Assembly (NCBI GenBank): GCA_942491485.1
Contig: CALOAX010000017.1
Coordinates: forward strand, 434,001 to 498,000
Source: Desulfoluna sp942491485
Lineage (GTDB): Bacteria > Desulfobacterota > Desulfobacteria > Desulfobacterales > Desulfolunaceae
Length of the DNA: 64,000 nt
Direction of reading: 5' to 3'
Of this stretch, positions 1 through 9,971 are shown piece by piece (the first letter of the stretch is position 1; every line of letters starts with the position of its first letter). The notes beneath the pieces are model-generated. The model saw only the letters and a program-made list of their open reading frames with translations. It searched no databases and was not told where the DNA came from. Both the position numbers and the translations under genes were made by a program.

Positions 1-2
1 AC

Positions 3-497
3 AGCAACCCCCAGGTCGAATTCTACCCTGTGTCCTACGTCAACGATCCCGCAGTGGTAGCGAAACACAGCAACTTTATCTCGGTGAACAATGCCCTTGC
101 CATCGACCTGACAGGCCAGGCGGCCAGCGAGTCCCTGGGGTTCAGCCAGTTCAGCGGGACCGGCGGGCAGCTCGACTTTGTCCGCGGCGCGCGCATGTCC
201 CACGGCGGGATGTCTTTCCTGGCCCTGAAGTCCACTGCCGGATCAGGAAGCGGCCTTATCTCCCGAATCCGATGCACCCTGGATCCCGGGGCCGTCATCA
301 CAACGCCTCGGAGCGACGTGCAGTACATTGTCACCGAGTACGGCATTGCCGACCTCGACCGGAAGAGCATTCCCGATAGGGTTCGGGCCATGATCGCTAT
401 TGCTCACCCGTTGTTCCGCGATGAACTCTCCCGGGAAGCCATGGCATCCGGCCTGGTCAGTTTCAGTGATCTTCAAGGGGTAAAAGCTGCGGCGTGA
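3..497 (+). CDS. Acetyl-CoA hydrolase/CoA-transferase, C-terminal part (5' end outside window)
   Basis: The reading frame is open to the left edge, so only about 164 C-terminal residues are present. They match the C-terminal half of family I CoA-transferases of the 4-hydroxybutyrate/butyryl-CoA:acetate type: YVNDP, a FSQFSGTGGQLDFVRGA stretch, SRIRCTLDPGAVITTPR, and the YIVTEYGIADLDRKS segment that follows the family's active-site region. The intact CoA-transferase at 55577-56926 has the same blocks in the same order (YTNDP, QISGNGGMLDFVLGA, YIATEFGVVQLRGRS), so the two are paralogues. These enzymes move CoA between acyl-CoA and acetate in fatty-acid oxidation or fermentation. The GTG in frame at position 30 is an internal codon, not a start. 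A repeat of family R1 follows the stop. Confidence 0.9.
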   Translation, partial: SNPQVEFYPVSYVNDPAVVAKHSNFISVNNALAIDLTGQAASESLGFSQFSGTGGQLDFVRGARMSHGGMSFLALKSTAGSGSGLISRIRCTLDPGAVITTPRSDVQYIVTEYGIADLDRKSIPDRVRAMIAIAHPLFRDELSREAMASGLVSFSDLQGVKAAA

Positions 498-963
498 TGG
501 AACGTCGAAAGGGCCTCCGGCGGCCCTGCCGGGGGCCAAACTTTTGAAAAGTTTGACAAACAGGTCTGAGGGAAATAGAGACGGCAATCGGAAAGTTTTT
601 GCGGGGATTTTTTCAAAAAGCGACCCGCCGGGGGGAAGCTGAATAGTTACTATAGTTTTTATTCAAAAATGTGCATTCTAAGGATGTGATATTGGATATG
701 CATGCATTCAATATATTGAATTTACATCTGTATGGCATGGTTCGACCCCATGTGGCAAGCCTACACGGTTCGAGTGATGCCATCTGTCGGCGCCCTTGGA
801 AACTTGTGATACAGGCTGTGTCAACCACCAGCATTGGAGGCGGGCGCAGCCCGCGGCAAACGCCCTTGCGATTTGGCCCGAGGGACGAGGGACAAAGCGC
901 AAGGGCAATCAGCTTTCGAGGTGGCTCACCTCGCCGCCGGCATGGTTTTGTCCCTGCTTGCTG
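498..963. other. Gene-free gap with two R1 repeats
   Basis: No gene is supported here. Positions 513-571 hold the A form of dispersed repeat R1 (GCCTCCGGCGGCCCTGCC, then an AAACTTTTGAAAAGTTT palindrome). About 838-950 holds a reversed B form that ends in a CGCCGCCGG block. An AT-rich tract lies between them at 640-730. Confidence 0.6.
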
Positions 964-2334
964 TTACATGTTGATGGTGATGCCGACGTACAGGGTGCTG
1001 CAGGAGCCTTCGTAGCTGTAGTCGGGGTTTTCGCCGGTGGGGGATATTTTGGTAATATCCCGGTCAACGAGAAACTGGTGCTGGTAGGCGGCGAAGAGAT
1101 CGATGTCCCGTTTCATGCGTCCGAAGCCGGGGAGGCGGTAGCTTGTCCCCACAGAGACGATGTGCTTGTCGTTGTCCAGGTAGTTGATGATTCCTGCGGT
1201 GGCATCGTCCGGCACAAAGGTGGGTTCAAAGCAGTAGCCCCCCTGCAGGGCGAGTCGGTCGGTGAGGCGGTATTCAGCGCCCAGTTTGGGCACGAGGATG
1301 TCATCTAAGTCGGGGAGGTCGGTTCCGAAGTTTACCTTGTGGCTGTCGGAGAGGTCAAACCCGGACCATTTTTGCTGTTCCAGCTCAAGGGAGACCATGA
1401 GTTTGTCGGTGAAATCGTAGGATACCCCAACCGTATAGATGTCGGGCTGGAAGTAATCGAAGAGAGAGAGGCGCATGTTCAGGAGGACATTGCCCGTATC
1501 CAGGGTGGCGATGGTATCCAGGGGCTCGATTTCGAGTTTGGATTTCTGTCGGTAGGAGAAGCCGATCTCAAGGCCCTCAAGGGCCGGGATTCTCTTCCCG
1601 GGGCTGACGTAAAAACCAGCCACAGCTGTGGGCTCCAGGGAGATGTCCATGATGGCGTTGCCCACCGGGACCTGAAGCTCTTCTGTGATCTCGAGGTCGG
1701 AAATGGCGATGGTGCCGGAACCGCCGAAGGAGATGTTGAGCCCTAAGCCCACGCCGAAGAGGTCGTCCATGAAGCCGAAGCCCGCACCTGCCAGGATCAG
1801 TGCCCGCTGAGCTTCCCTTCCGTAGCGGACGAAGTTATGGGTGCGGGGGTCGACGTCGTTGATTTTAACGACGGTGAGATCGTCGTTGATGGCCATGGAA
1901 AAGCCCATGCGGGCCGATGAGATGACCTCGGGCATGGTGTAGATGGTGTTGATGTCCATGGCAAGGCCGATGAGGCATGTGCCGAAATCGAGGTTGTCAG
2001 CTCCCCGTGTCGGCAAAGGCGTGCCGTCATCTGAGCTTGTGCGGTTGATGTTCAAGTCAAAGGAGGGGGAGGTGTAGAGGTAGTTCACCGAAAGCTGGTT
2101 GAGGCCTGCTTTCTCTTTGGAACCGGCCTCTTCAATTCGGTTTTGAGTTCGACCGAGACCGGCGACGTTGTAATAAATGGATGCCCAGTCATCGGTGTGG
2201 GCCGTCATGGCGTTTCCCATGGCCATGCCACGGGGCGAAAAACCGTAGGTTGTGCCGAAACTGCTTGCCATGGCAGGCAACGTGAACGCGACGGAAAAAA
2301 AGACAGTTCCTAATAATCCAAGCAACTTTTTCAT
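964..2334 (-). CDS. FadL/OMPP1/TodX-family outer-membrane porin
   Basis: 456 residues; predicted outer-membrane beta-barrel for uptake of hydrophobic compounds such as fatty acids. The start chosen is the ATG at 2334, which gives a clean signal peptide (MKKLLGLLG..., cleavage near PAMASS) and has a GGGAG ribosome site seven bases upstream; an upstream in-frame ATG would add 13 residues ahead of the signal peptide. The mature N-terminus (FGTTYGFSPRGMAMGNAM, then DDWASIYYNVAGLGR) is the family signature in which an inserted N-terminal segment lies inside the barrel. The rest alternates hydrophobic and polar residues as expected for strands. It follows the 1563-aa lipoprotein gene on the same strand across a 173-bp gap holding an R1 repeat, so the two may be co-transcribed. 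The substrate cannot be read from sequence. Confidence 0.85.
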   Translation of the reverse strand: MKKLLGLLGTVFFSVAFTLPAMASSFGTTYGFSPRGMAMGNAMTAHTDDWASIYYNVAGLGRTQNRIEEAGSKEKAGLNQLSVNYLYTSPSFDLNINRTSSDDGTPLPTRGADNLDFGTCLIGLAMDINTIYTMPEVISSARMGFSMAINDDLTVVKINDVDPRTHNFVRYGREAQRALILAGAGFGFMDDLFGVGLGLNISFGGSGTIAISDLEITEELQVPVGNAIMDISLEPTAVAGFYVSPGKRIPALEGLEIGFSYRQKSKLEIEPLDTIATLDTGNVLLNMRLSLFDYFQPDIYTVGVSYDFTDKLMVSLELEQQKWSGFDLSDSHKVNFGTDLPDLDDILVPKLGAEYRLTDRLALQGGYCFEPTFVPDDATAGIINYLDNDKHIVSVGTSYRLPGFGRMKRDIDLFAAYQHQFLVDRDITKISPTGENPDYSYEGSCSTLYVGITINM

Positions 2335-2376
2335 GAGCACTCCCTTCAAAAAGACATCACAATTACGCTTCAATCA

Positions 2377-2450
2377 GCCTCCGGCGGCAAGGTGTGCCAC
2401 CTTGAAAGCAGGTTGCGCTTTGCCCCTCGTTCCTCGGGTCAAATCACATC
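2377..2450 (+). repeat. Dispersed repeat R1 (B form)
   Basis: GCCTCCGGCGGC followed by the small inverted repeat AAGGTGTGCCACCTT and then a GTTCCTCGGG block. The same order recurs at many sites in this window. This copy lies between the lipoprotein gene and the porin gene. Confidence 0.75.
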
Positions 2451-2516
2451 CGCCTTTGAATCGAGAATTTCCAGAATTCATTTATACGCATTCGCCATAG
2501 GGTTTATGACCCGGTG

Positions 2517-5500
2517 TTAATCATTCACCTGGATTCCATACCTGTCGTAGACCTCCCACAGTTTGGTGATGTCCTGTGCAACGTCCACGGCCCGCGCAAG
2601 GTCCTTGAGCAGGGAGGCGAGGGTGGCCCAGAGTGGGTCGTGTTCTGTCACCGTCTCCTTGCCCAGGAAGAGGGTGAGATCCTGAATGATGGCCCCCCAG
2701 CCGGAGGGGATGGTGACATCATCCACAAGGGCTTCCACCAGCCCGTTCTCCTTCAAAAATTCATTGAGGATCACAAGGGTGGCGTGGTAGTTGGCGCCGG
2801 TGTCGTCTTTGAAGGCGTCGTGGATGGCCGGCAGTCTTTCCTTTAATATCCGGTAGAGCGGATCAAAGCCCTCCTCACCCTGGTGGACCCAGCGATCCTT
2901 CTCGTTGTCGTACTGGGCAAAGAGGCGACCAAGACCGTAGAGAGCGCCAGCCAGGTCCTCTCTGTTGTATGGCTCGGGCCTTGCCATGACTGCGTCGAGA
3001 AAGGAGAGGAACAGCTCTGTCACGTTATAAGGGCTGCTGTCATGGAGAATCGCCGAAAGCAGGTCCACGGTATCGGTCAGGTCCTGCCAGTCTGCATCCG
3101 TGGGCCGCTCATCCGGGTAGTTGGCCAGGCCACGCCCTTCCTTGCCCTCGCTTGCGTTCTCGCCCACCAGAAGATCGATGCCCCAGTCCAGGAGGAGGTC
3201 TTCTTTCCTCATGTGGGTGGGGGCATCCACGGTTCCTTGGGCAAAGAGCCAGTCCGGGAAGAGGGTTGGGGTGTTTTTCGACTCGTTCAGGGCCGTGCCC
3301 TCGGCTTTGGTCATGCGCACGGCGCTTGCAATTTGCTCCAGCCCGTAGAGGATCTTACGTCGCGGTCCCCAGCTCGCTTTTTCCTGGTCAAGGTCAGCCG
3401 GGGCGTAGGCTCCTGCCGGATCGTCGAAGGCTTCATCCCCCAGACGCTGAAACAGGGTGAGGGCTCCGGTGAGGAGCCTGGAGCGGGGCGGACCGCCTGC
3501 ATCCACGTCGTACTCGGTAAGGACAGCCAGCAGGCCGTCACAGCGTGCTGGGGTTCCGTCCGGACTTTTCTCTCCGTACGGGTCGCTGTCGGTGAGCATG
3601 GTGATGGGGGTTGGGACCTTTGCCGGTCGGTAATAAGCGCGCTCCTCTTCGCTTCCGTACCAAGTCTCCATGGACTCCATGGATTTTCCCTCACCGTAAA
3701 ATTCGGCACTGCTGAGGAGAAAGTTGCGCCCGTCGATGATTCGGGGCTTCCAGCACTTTGTGGGCCAGTCTCTCTCCTCTTTTGGCAAGTGCTCCGCCCC
3801 TTTCTGGTAGTAGAAAAGGGGCTTGAGGAGATAGGTCATCATGTCAAAGAAGGAGAGCATTCCTCCCCGGGTGGACTCGTATCCCACGTCGGTCTGGCTG
3901 TGCAGGGCACCCCAGAGCGCCTGGAGAATGACGAGGGTGGCGTTGCGGTTCTGCCAGATCTCATCGCCCACCTCAAAGTCCTGTGACCCCACCAGGTAAT
4001 CGGTGACGGGGTTCCCTTCTGCATCCGTGCCGTGGGTCATCATGGGTGCCCGGGGAAAACCCATGCGGTAGATGACCGCGGAGTTGTGGGGGAAGACGGC
4101 GTTGAAGGCCACCCCGCAGTCGATGGTCTCGTCGTAGACGGATTCTTCCGACATGGCGATTCCACCCAAGGTGGTGATCTTGACCCGAATGCACATGCGG
4201 TAGTCGCCGGGCAGGGTTGATGGGCCATCGCCCCGTTTCTTGGCCCACACCTGATTGCCCAGGTATTTGCGGCCGTTCATGAATCCGGTGTACCCGTTGG
4301 CTTCCATGACTTGAAAGATAAAGGCAGCTTCGGAGCCTAACGCGGTGGCATGAATGGGCATGACGAGGATGAATTTCCTCTCGGCGAAGAAGAACTGATA
4401 ATTCCGGAAGAGGGCCTCTTCGTGGGTGGCGCACTCTCGTTTCGGGTTTGAGTCGCCGATGATCTCATTCACCACAAGGGAGCCCGCGATCTCGCCTTTA
4501 TTGACCGTTGGCATTACAAGGTTGCCCTGGGTGTCGTAGGCCACGGTGTAGAAGTCGTCTCCCAGCTTGCCCAGGTAGTAGTCAGAGCGAAAGGTCCCTC
4601 TGTAGCGCTCCATCCGGTTGACGTAGCGGTGGAGGGTGCTGCCGTATCCTCCCAGCAATTCCTCAACCCCGTTGCCGGAGATGTTTGTGGCCGTGATGCC
4701 CCCAACCTCGGGGTCCCCCGTGGCACCTAAGATTTCGATGCCGCTGCCGAAGGGAAGGACGTTGAGGCCAGCATCGAGGAGCCGGGCCATAATCATCTCC
4801 CGAGTCCAGGGGTGAGAGGGGCTTGTGAAGTCAACGGTAACAGGAGGGGCTCCATCCACCGAGATTTCAAGGACGGTGTTTTTGTCGGACAGCTCAATGG
4901 CATTTGGCGCTATTGTCAGCGCGGTGTCATCTGGATTGGTTGTGAAAAACGTTTTCAGCGGATTGGTGGTTGCCCAGTTGGTTAAAGCAATGGTTCCGTA
5001 AGGGCTTATGATTCGGAAGTATTTCTTGCCGTTGTGGTCGTAGGTGAAACAGATGGGTGCGGAATCGGGGCCACCAATGGCATTGCGGTAGCTTTCGTTG
5101 ATCATGCCCACAACATCATCTCGAAGGTACCTGCGAAGCTTATTAAATTTGATGCTGAAGGATTTATCAGGGCCAAGGCTGATCGTCACCCCCGCGAAGA
5201 TATTGGCGTTGTACGTCCCAGAGTCACCGAAATCTATATTCGAGGTGAACACGGCGTGGGTAACCTGACCGTACTGAACGTTCAGGCTCGCCTGGTCCTC
5301 CATGGTCTGCCCTTCAAACTGAGAGGGGTAGTAGTATTCCCAGCTCTCGGGGTCTTCGGAGGGCCTGTGGATCCAGGCGTAGACGCGTCCGCCGGGGGTG
5401 TAGGTGATCTCCCAGTTTCGGCCGTCAAAGGCAACTATCTCTCCGGTTTCCGGTGCGCAGTAGTAAGGGCCTTCCGCGTGCCAGGCGGCCCGCGTGGAAG

Positions 5501-7208
5501 CGCTCATGGTGTTCAGGGCGATGTTGTCGTCCTCGACCCCGGTGGGGCAGTAGGGTCGGTACCCGTTTACAACCGGTTCGCCGTTGGGTTGCATCATGGG
5601 CCTGCCGCCGGTGGGTGACCCCATGTCGCCGGGGGTTCCCGCCACCATGAGGCCGATGGGGTAGTCCTGGTTGTACCGAAATCCATAGGGTGCCATGTCG
5701 AGGGCCTCAGTCGAAGCCGTATATGGAGCCCGGGCGCGAAACATGTATTTCCAGTCGTCGGTCTGCAGGGCGATGTCATACATGCCAAGGGGGATCATAC
5801 CAAGGACCTTTGTTTTGTGGGTCCGCATGGCAAAGAGGGTGTCGTTGACGGTAATGGTTCCTGCGCCTTCTCCGTGTCCGTGTTCAGAATTGGGGTGGGA
5901 GCTGGCCAACCCTTCGTTGGTTTCACCGCCATCGAGGTACCCGATATGAGAGCCCAGGCTGGCGAAGAACATGAGGTTCTCGAGAAAGGAGGTGTGGAAT
6001 GCCTCGGGGTCGGTGACCCTGTCCCTGCCCCAGAGGTCGTAGCGCAGGAGGTCGTAGATGGACTCCTCGATGCGGGCGCCTTCCATGTCCCACGCCATGC
6101 GGTCGAAGTTGCGGCCGAGGATGCCCAAGGGGTAAGGCTTGTCGCCGTAGGAGTCGGATATAAGGGCCATCTCCCGGTCGGCCCGCAGGAAGTATTGCAG
6201 GAGGTAGGGGGCAAACTCTCGCACAACACGGCTCAGCTCGGTGTTGGAGTATATTTGAGCGCTGTTTTCGTTGTAGGCGGGGTTGCTTTCATAGATGGCT
6301 CCTCCTGGGGTGAGGCGGTCCTCAAGCTCGCAGAGAAGATTTCTCAGGACGCGGTCAAGCTCCAACTGCGGATCAAAGATGGAACCCAGGCTTCGGATTG
6401 TCTGATGAACAGCAAGCCGCGTGGTCTCATCGGCCATGACCTCATTAAACCCGTTTAAAAGGGAGTGGACCCCTTCCACGACATTTCCAAGGTTCAGGTT
6501 TTCATGCACCGCGGGATCGATATCGGCGGCATTCAGGAGGTCGCCATCGCTGTTTTTCCACATGGAATAGTCGGACCGGATGAGCAGTTTTCCTAAAATG
6601 GTGGTGAGGTCCAGAAAATCGTTATGAAAATCCGGTTTGTTGATATCGTCCACAAGTTCCTGCATATCTGCGGAAATTTCCAGGGGGGTCTTCGTGCCCA
6701 GGAAGTACCCGATGATGCGATGGAGCATCTGGTTGACGTATCCCTCCTGCTGAGGGCTGTCGGATATCTCGTCGAGCAGGGCGTAAAGGCCGTTAAGGTG
6801 CTCGGTTGTTGTTTTTCCGCCATGAAAGGCTTGGGCTCCGGGCGATGACTTGATGCTTGGATCCGGAGCCGTAAGGCAGGCAAGGAGCTCCTTTACATCC
6901 GTGCCGAGCAGGTCGGGCAGGAGGGTGGGTGAGGCGGTGAGAAGGGCATGGGTGGCCTGTGAAAAGGTGATGAAATCGGCCGTGTTTGTGTTCACTGTTT
7001 TGGAGAACTCTTCGTTGACCATGGCACCGTCAATTGCGTCCCAGGCCTCTTCCAGAGCCCCTTCTCCTTTAAATACCTCCATAAGGGTAAAGCCGGATGG
7101 CTCGTTTTTCTGGATGTTTGCGTTTTCTGTTGCCCCGTCCCCACCGCAACCGATGAACCAAAGGAAGGTCAGGAGCGCCGCTGCACGAAACCACCGAGTT
7201 ATTTTCAT
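2517..7208 (-). CDS. Very large predicted lipoprotein of unknown function
   Basis: 1563 residues from the ATG at 7208. That start is preferred because AAGGA lies nine bases upstream, while the ATG at 7217 directly abuts it. The N-terminus is a lipoprotein signal (MKITRWFRAAALLTFLWFIGC), with Cys21 the likely lipidated residue followed by GGDG. No later membrane segment is evident, so the protein should be tethered at the outer membrane or cell surface. The sequence has a helical, acidic N-terminal part (about 30-450), a Gly/Pro/Tyr-rich middle with several cysteines (about 520-640), and a long C-terminal part. I do not recognise a family. The adjacent downstream FadL-type porin on the same strand suggests a role in handling hydrophobic substrates at the surface, but that is inference from position only. 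Confidence 0.75.
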   Translation of the reverse strand: MKITRWFRAAALLTFLWFIGCGGDGATENANIQKNEPSGFTLMEVFKGEGALEEAWDAIDGAMVNEEFSKTVNTNTADFITFSQATHALLTASPTLLPDLLGTDVKELLACLTAPDPSIKSSPGAQAFHGGKTTTEHLNGLYALLDEISDSPQQEGYVNQMLHRIIGYFLGTKTPLEISADMQELVDDINKPDFHNDFLDLTTILGKLLIRSDYSMWKNSDGDLLNAADIDPAVHENLNLGNVVEGVHSLLNGFNEVMADETTRLAVHQTIRSLGSIFDPQLELDRVLRNLLCELEDRLTPGGAIYESNPAYNENSAQIYSNTELSRVVREFAPYLLQYFLRADREMALISDSYGDKPYPLGILGRNFDRMAWDMEGARIEESIYDLLRYDLWGRDRVTDPEAFHTSFLENLMFFASLGSHIGYLDGGETNEGLASSHPNSEHGHGEGAGTITVNDTLFAMRTHKTKVLGMIPLGMYDIALQTDDWKYMFRARAPYTASTEALDMAPYGFRYNQDYPIGLMVAGTPGDMGSPTGGRPMMQPNGEPVVNGYRPYCPTGVEDDNIALNTMSASTRAAWHAEGPYYCAPETGEIVAFDGRNWEITYTPGGRVYAWIHRPSEDPESWEYYYPSQFEGQTMEDQASLNVQYGQVTHAVFTSNIDFGDSGTYNANIFAGVTISLGPDKSFSIKFNKLRRYLRDDVVGMINESYRNAIGGPDSAPICFTYDHNGKKYFRIISPYGTIALTNWATTNPLKTFFTTNPDDTALTIAPNAIELSDKNTVLEISVDGAPPVTVDFTSPSHPWTREMIMARLLDAGLNVLPFGSGIEILGATGDPEVGGITATNISGNGVEELLGGYGSTLHRYVNRMERYRGTFRSDYYLGKLGDDFYTVAYDTQGNLVMPTVNKGEIAGSLVVNEIIGDSNPKRECATHEEALFRNYQFFFAERKFILVMPIHATALGSEAAFIFQVMEANGYTGFMNGRKYLGNQVWAKKRGDGPSTLPGDYRMCIRVKITTLGGIAMSEESVYDETIDCGVAFNAVFPHNSAVIYRMGFPRAPMMTHGTDAEGNPVTDYLVGSQDFEVGDEIWQNRNATLVILQALWGALHSQTDVGYESTRGGMLSFFDMMTYLLKPLFYYQKGAEHLPKEERDWPTKCWKPRIIDGRNFLLSSAEFYGEGKSMESMETWYGSEEERAYYRPAKVPTPITMLTDSDPYGEKSPDGTPARCDGLLAVLTEYDVDAGGPPRSRLLTGALTLFQRLGDEAFDDPAGAYAPADLDQEKASWGPRRKILYGLEQIASAVRMTKAEGTALNESKNTPTLFPDWLFAQGTVDAPTHMRKEDLLLDWGIDLLVGENASEGKEGRGLANYPDERPTDADWQDLTDTVDLLSAILHDSSPYNVTELFLSFLDAVMARPEPYNREDLAGALYGLGRLFAQYDNEKDRWVHQGEEGFDPLYRILKERLPAIHDAFKDDTGANYHATLVILNEFLKENGLVEALVDDVTIPSGWGAIIQDLTLFLGKETVTEHDPLWATLASLLKDLARAVDVAQDITKLWEVYDRYGIQVND

Positions 7209-7969
7209 GGAATCCATTCCTTTTTCGGAGCTTGCATTGAACAGCCGGTATCATCATTCATTGTTATGTTTATAACGGGTAACACTGTTTTATTACCCGA
7301 TCAATATTCTTTTTTTGTAGAGATGATGACATAATCGAGCCAAAATGAGCAATTGTAAGGAAAAAAAATGAAAGACTGGATTCCCCGTCAACTGGGGTTT
7401 TTATGGCTATGGTCTGGTTAAAAAACGGAAAAATGAAGGATGGGAGGAATTTCGGGTTCTTTTCTAATATAATATTAAAACCTTAATTTTGAATCAGGAT
7501 GCACTGCGATAAGTAAAAATATTGGGTCGTTTTATTGTTCGAGTTGCATGGAAACGCGGGTGCGTGGGCCTTTACGGTCCGTAATTCATGCAAAGGGGCA
7601 ACGGTTGTGACGAAGGGTACCTCAATTGTTTCACGCAGCAAGGGAACCCTTGGTTTCAGGTCAGAGGTCTCCGGGATGGGGTGGTTGCAGGGGCCAGGTG
7701 CGTTGTGTTGGACTTTCCTGATGTTTTTATTGAGATAGGGTTTGAGGCAATATCTTGTTTAAAATATAATGGAAACTGTCATGCCTCACCCGTGGGGGGA
7801 ACTCTTCATGAGGAGAGTGCTCGAACGCGGGGTCTTTTCGATCTTTCCTTTGAGTCCCATATTGATCCGGATGGTTGTTCACAGCAAACGCTTCAGCGGA
7901 CTCCGAACCAGTGCGCGGTTGGATTCACCGATGCCACCGGCGGCTTCGCTTCACCTCATGGAGGCAATC
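7209..7969. other. Gene-free intergenic region between divergent genes
   Basis: About 760 bp with no supported gene. The left half (7250-7510) is AT-rich and should hold the leftward promoter of the lipoprotein gene. The right half is GC-richer; reading frames there continue into the CDGSH protein frame but lack a ribosome site. No hairpin with a T-tract was noticed. Confidence 0.5.
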
Positions 7970-9520
7970 ATGGAAAAACCGATCATCGCAGACAACAAGC
8001 CTGCAAAAGTAAGTCTTTCCAAAGGGCAAGAGTACCATTTCTGCACGTGTGGCAAATCCAAAAGCCAGCCATCCTGTGATGGCTCGCATCTGGGAACCTC
8101 TTTTACCCCGAAAGTTATTGTGCCGGACAGCGATGGTGCCGCCTATTTATGCGCCTGCAAACACACAGGGAACTCCCCATACTGCGATGGCTCTCACAAA
8201 CAGTTCACGGACGATCAGGTGGGCCAAGAGGGGCCGGAGATCAAAATACGCCCGCTTCACAAACCCGTGGCAACCGGGACAAAGGAAGAGCCCACCGTAG
8301 AGTTTGTCCATCAACTGGGGCAGGAGGGGCTGAACAAATTCGGGCACCACGGCCCCATGGTCTCCATGGGGGTGCCCCGATACAAATTGCCGCACTGGGA
8401 TGACCTTCAGATTATGGTGGCTCAGATGGCGAGAAAGCCATTGATGGAAGATGAAGCCGTAGAGACCGAACTTGTGATAGGCCCTGAATCCAGAAAACCA
8501 CTGGTACTGAACATACCTGTGTTTGTATCGGACATGAGCTTTGGTGCGTTGTCTGAAGAGGCAAAAATCGCCCTTGCAAAGGGGGCTGAACGTGCAGGGA
8601 CCGGCATCTGTTCGGGTGAAGGAGGGATGCTGCCGGAAGAACAGGCAGAAAATACCCGCTACTTTTACGAGCTTGCCAGTGCCATGTTTGGGTACAAAGA
8701 AGAGGTGTTGAGCAAGGTGCAGGCCTTTCATTTTAAAGGCGGACAAGGGGCCAAGACAGGGACTGGCGGGCATTTGCCCGGCTCGAAAAACAAAGGGAGA
8801 ATCTCCGAAATCAGGGGGATACCTGAAGGGGAACCGGCGGTTTCTCCCCCCACGTTCCGAGACCTGTCATCGCCGTCAGATTTCAGGCGCTTTGCAGATC
8901 GGGTCAGAGAGATCACCGGCGGCATTCCCATTGGCTTCAAACTAAGCGCAAACCACATCGAGAAGGATATCCAATTCGCCCTTGATGCCAGTGCGGATTA
9001 TATTATCCTCGATGGCCTGGGGGGAGGGACCGGAGCGGCTCCCGAGATTTTTCGAGACCACATAAGCGTTCCCACCATCCCCGCATTGGCGCGGGCACGC
9101 CGCTGCCTTGATTCCCAGAATGCCAGTGGTCGCGTGACACTGATCGTGACAGGTGGATTGCGCGTGCCTGTGGATTTTGTGAAAGCTCTGGCCCTTGGGG
9201 CTGACGGGATCGCCATTGCCAACAGTGCCATGCAGGCCATCGGTTGTGTCGGCGCGCGGATCTGCAATACCAACAACTGCCCAGCCGGAATAGCCACCCA
9301 AAAAGAGGAGCTGCGCAAAAGGCTCGATGTCAACAGCGCTGCAAAGCAACTGCACAATTTTCTCGATGCCTCTGCAGACCTGATGAAAGTGATGGCGCGG
9401 GCATGCGGCCACCGATCCCTGAGTCAGTTTACTAAGGAAGACCTCTCAACATGGCATCGTGAGATGGCTTTGTTGTCCGGTGTGGCATATGCCGGTTTTA
9501 TGAGCCCCCATGACGATTAA
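7970..9520 (+). CDS. CDGSH iron-sulfur / glutamate synthase FMN-domain fusion protein
   Basis: 516 residues from the ATG at 7970, which has GGAGG five bases upstream. Two CDGSH Fe-S modules open the protein: CTCGKSKSQPSCDGSH (about residues 24-40) and CACKHTGNSPYCDGSH (about 61-76), each with the three-Cys-one-His ligand set. The rest (about 100-500) is the FMN-binding glutamate-synthase barrel of the archaeal-type GltB2 class: PVFVSDMSFGALS, GEGGMLPEE, KGGQGAKTGTGGHLPG, LDGLGGGTGAAPE, and CNTNNCPAGIATQ, whose cysteines ligate a [3Fe-4S] cluster in family members. There is no glutaminase domain and no GltD subunit next door, so electron donor and true substrate are unknown. It could be a ferredoxin-linked glutamate synthase or a relative with another role. 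The family assignment is firm; the reaction is not. Confidence 0.85.
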   Translation: MEKPIIADNKPAKVSLSKGQEYHFCTCGKSKSQPSCDGSHLGTSFTPKVIVPDSDGAAYLCACKHTGNSPYCDGSHKQFTDDQVGQEGPEIKIRPLHKPVATGTKEEPTVEFVHQLGQEGLNKFGHHGPMVSMGVPRYKLPHWDDLQIMVAQMARKPLMEDEAVETELVIGPESRKPLVLNIPVFVSDMSFGALSEEAKIALAKGAERAGTGICSGEGGMLPEEQAENTRYFYELASAMFGYKEEVLSKVQAFHFKGGQGAKTGTGGHLPGSKNKGRISEIRGIPEGEPAVSPPTFRDLSSPSDFRRFADRVREITGGIPIGFKLSANHIEKDIQFALDASADYIILDGLGGGTGAAPEIFRDHISVPTIPALARARRCLDSQNASGRVTLIVTGGLRVPVDFVKALALGADGIAIANSAMQAIGCVGARICNTNNCPAGIATQKEELRKRLDVNSAAKQLHNFLDASADLMKVMARACGHRSLSQFTKEDLSTWHREMALLSGVAYAGFMSPHDD

Positions 9521-9971
9521 ACTGGTGTCTATGCAGCCCTTGGCTGCTTGGGCTGAATGGCCCATGGACCTGACATGACGATGCCTCCCTTTTTAAAGAT
9601 CAATGGGTTGACACGTAAGTTGGTGTCATCCTATTGTCAATGGATACCATCTACTTATTCTCCTGTTTTCCTGCTTCGGCGTTTCCCGGTTTCGTATTCG
9701 GATCAGGCCCGTGCGACCTTCGGCCTCATGCATTCCCCCATGTGTTTTCTGATTTTCATGACCGTGAAAAGGACCCGTTATGGCGCAAGCAAAAAAGTAC
9801 GGAGCGTTCCCCGGAGTGGTCACGTATCTTCGGATGCCGTGGGGCGTGGGCCAGGCCGCTCTGTCCATGGTGTTCGGCATTGTGCAGGGGGCCCTTTCAT
9901 GCGTGATGGTGAGGAAGACGACGATGCCAGGAGGGAGACTGGGCCGCGGGGGAACCATCAAAGAAGCCGTT
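9521..9971. other. Gene-free intergenic region
   Basis: 450 bp with no supported gene. The frame of the downstream sensor extends upstream through 9780, but those residues precede its signal peptide and lack a ribosome site, so they are treated as non-coding. Confidence 0.45.

Noticed and set aside
2377..2500. Upstream extension of the FadL-type protein by 13 residues to position 2373
   Set aside because: The extra residues precede a good signal peptide, and the ribosome site fits the ATG at 2334.
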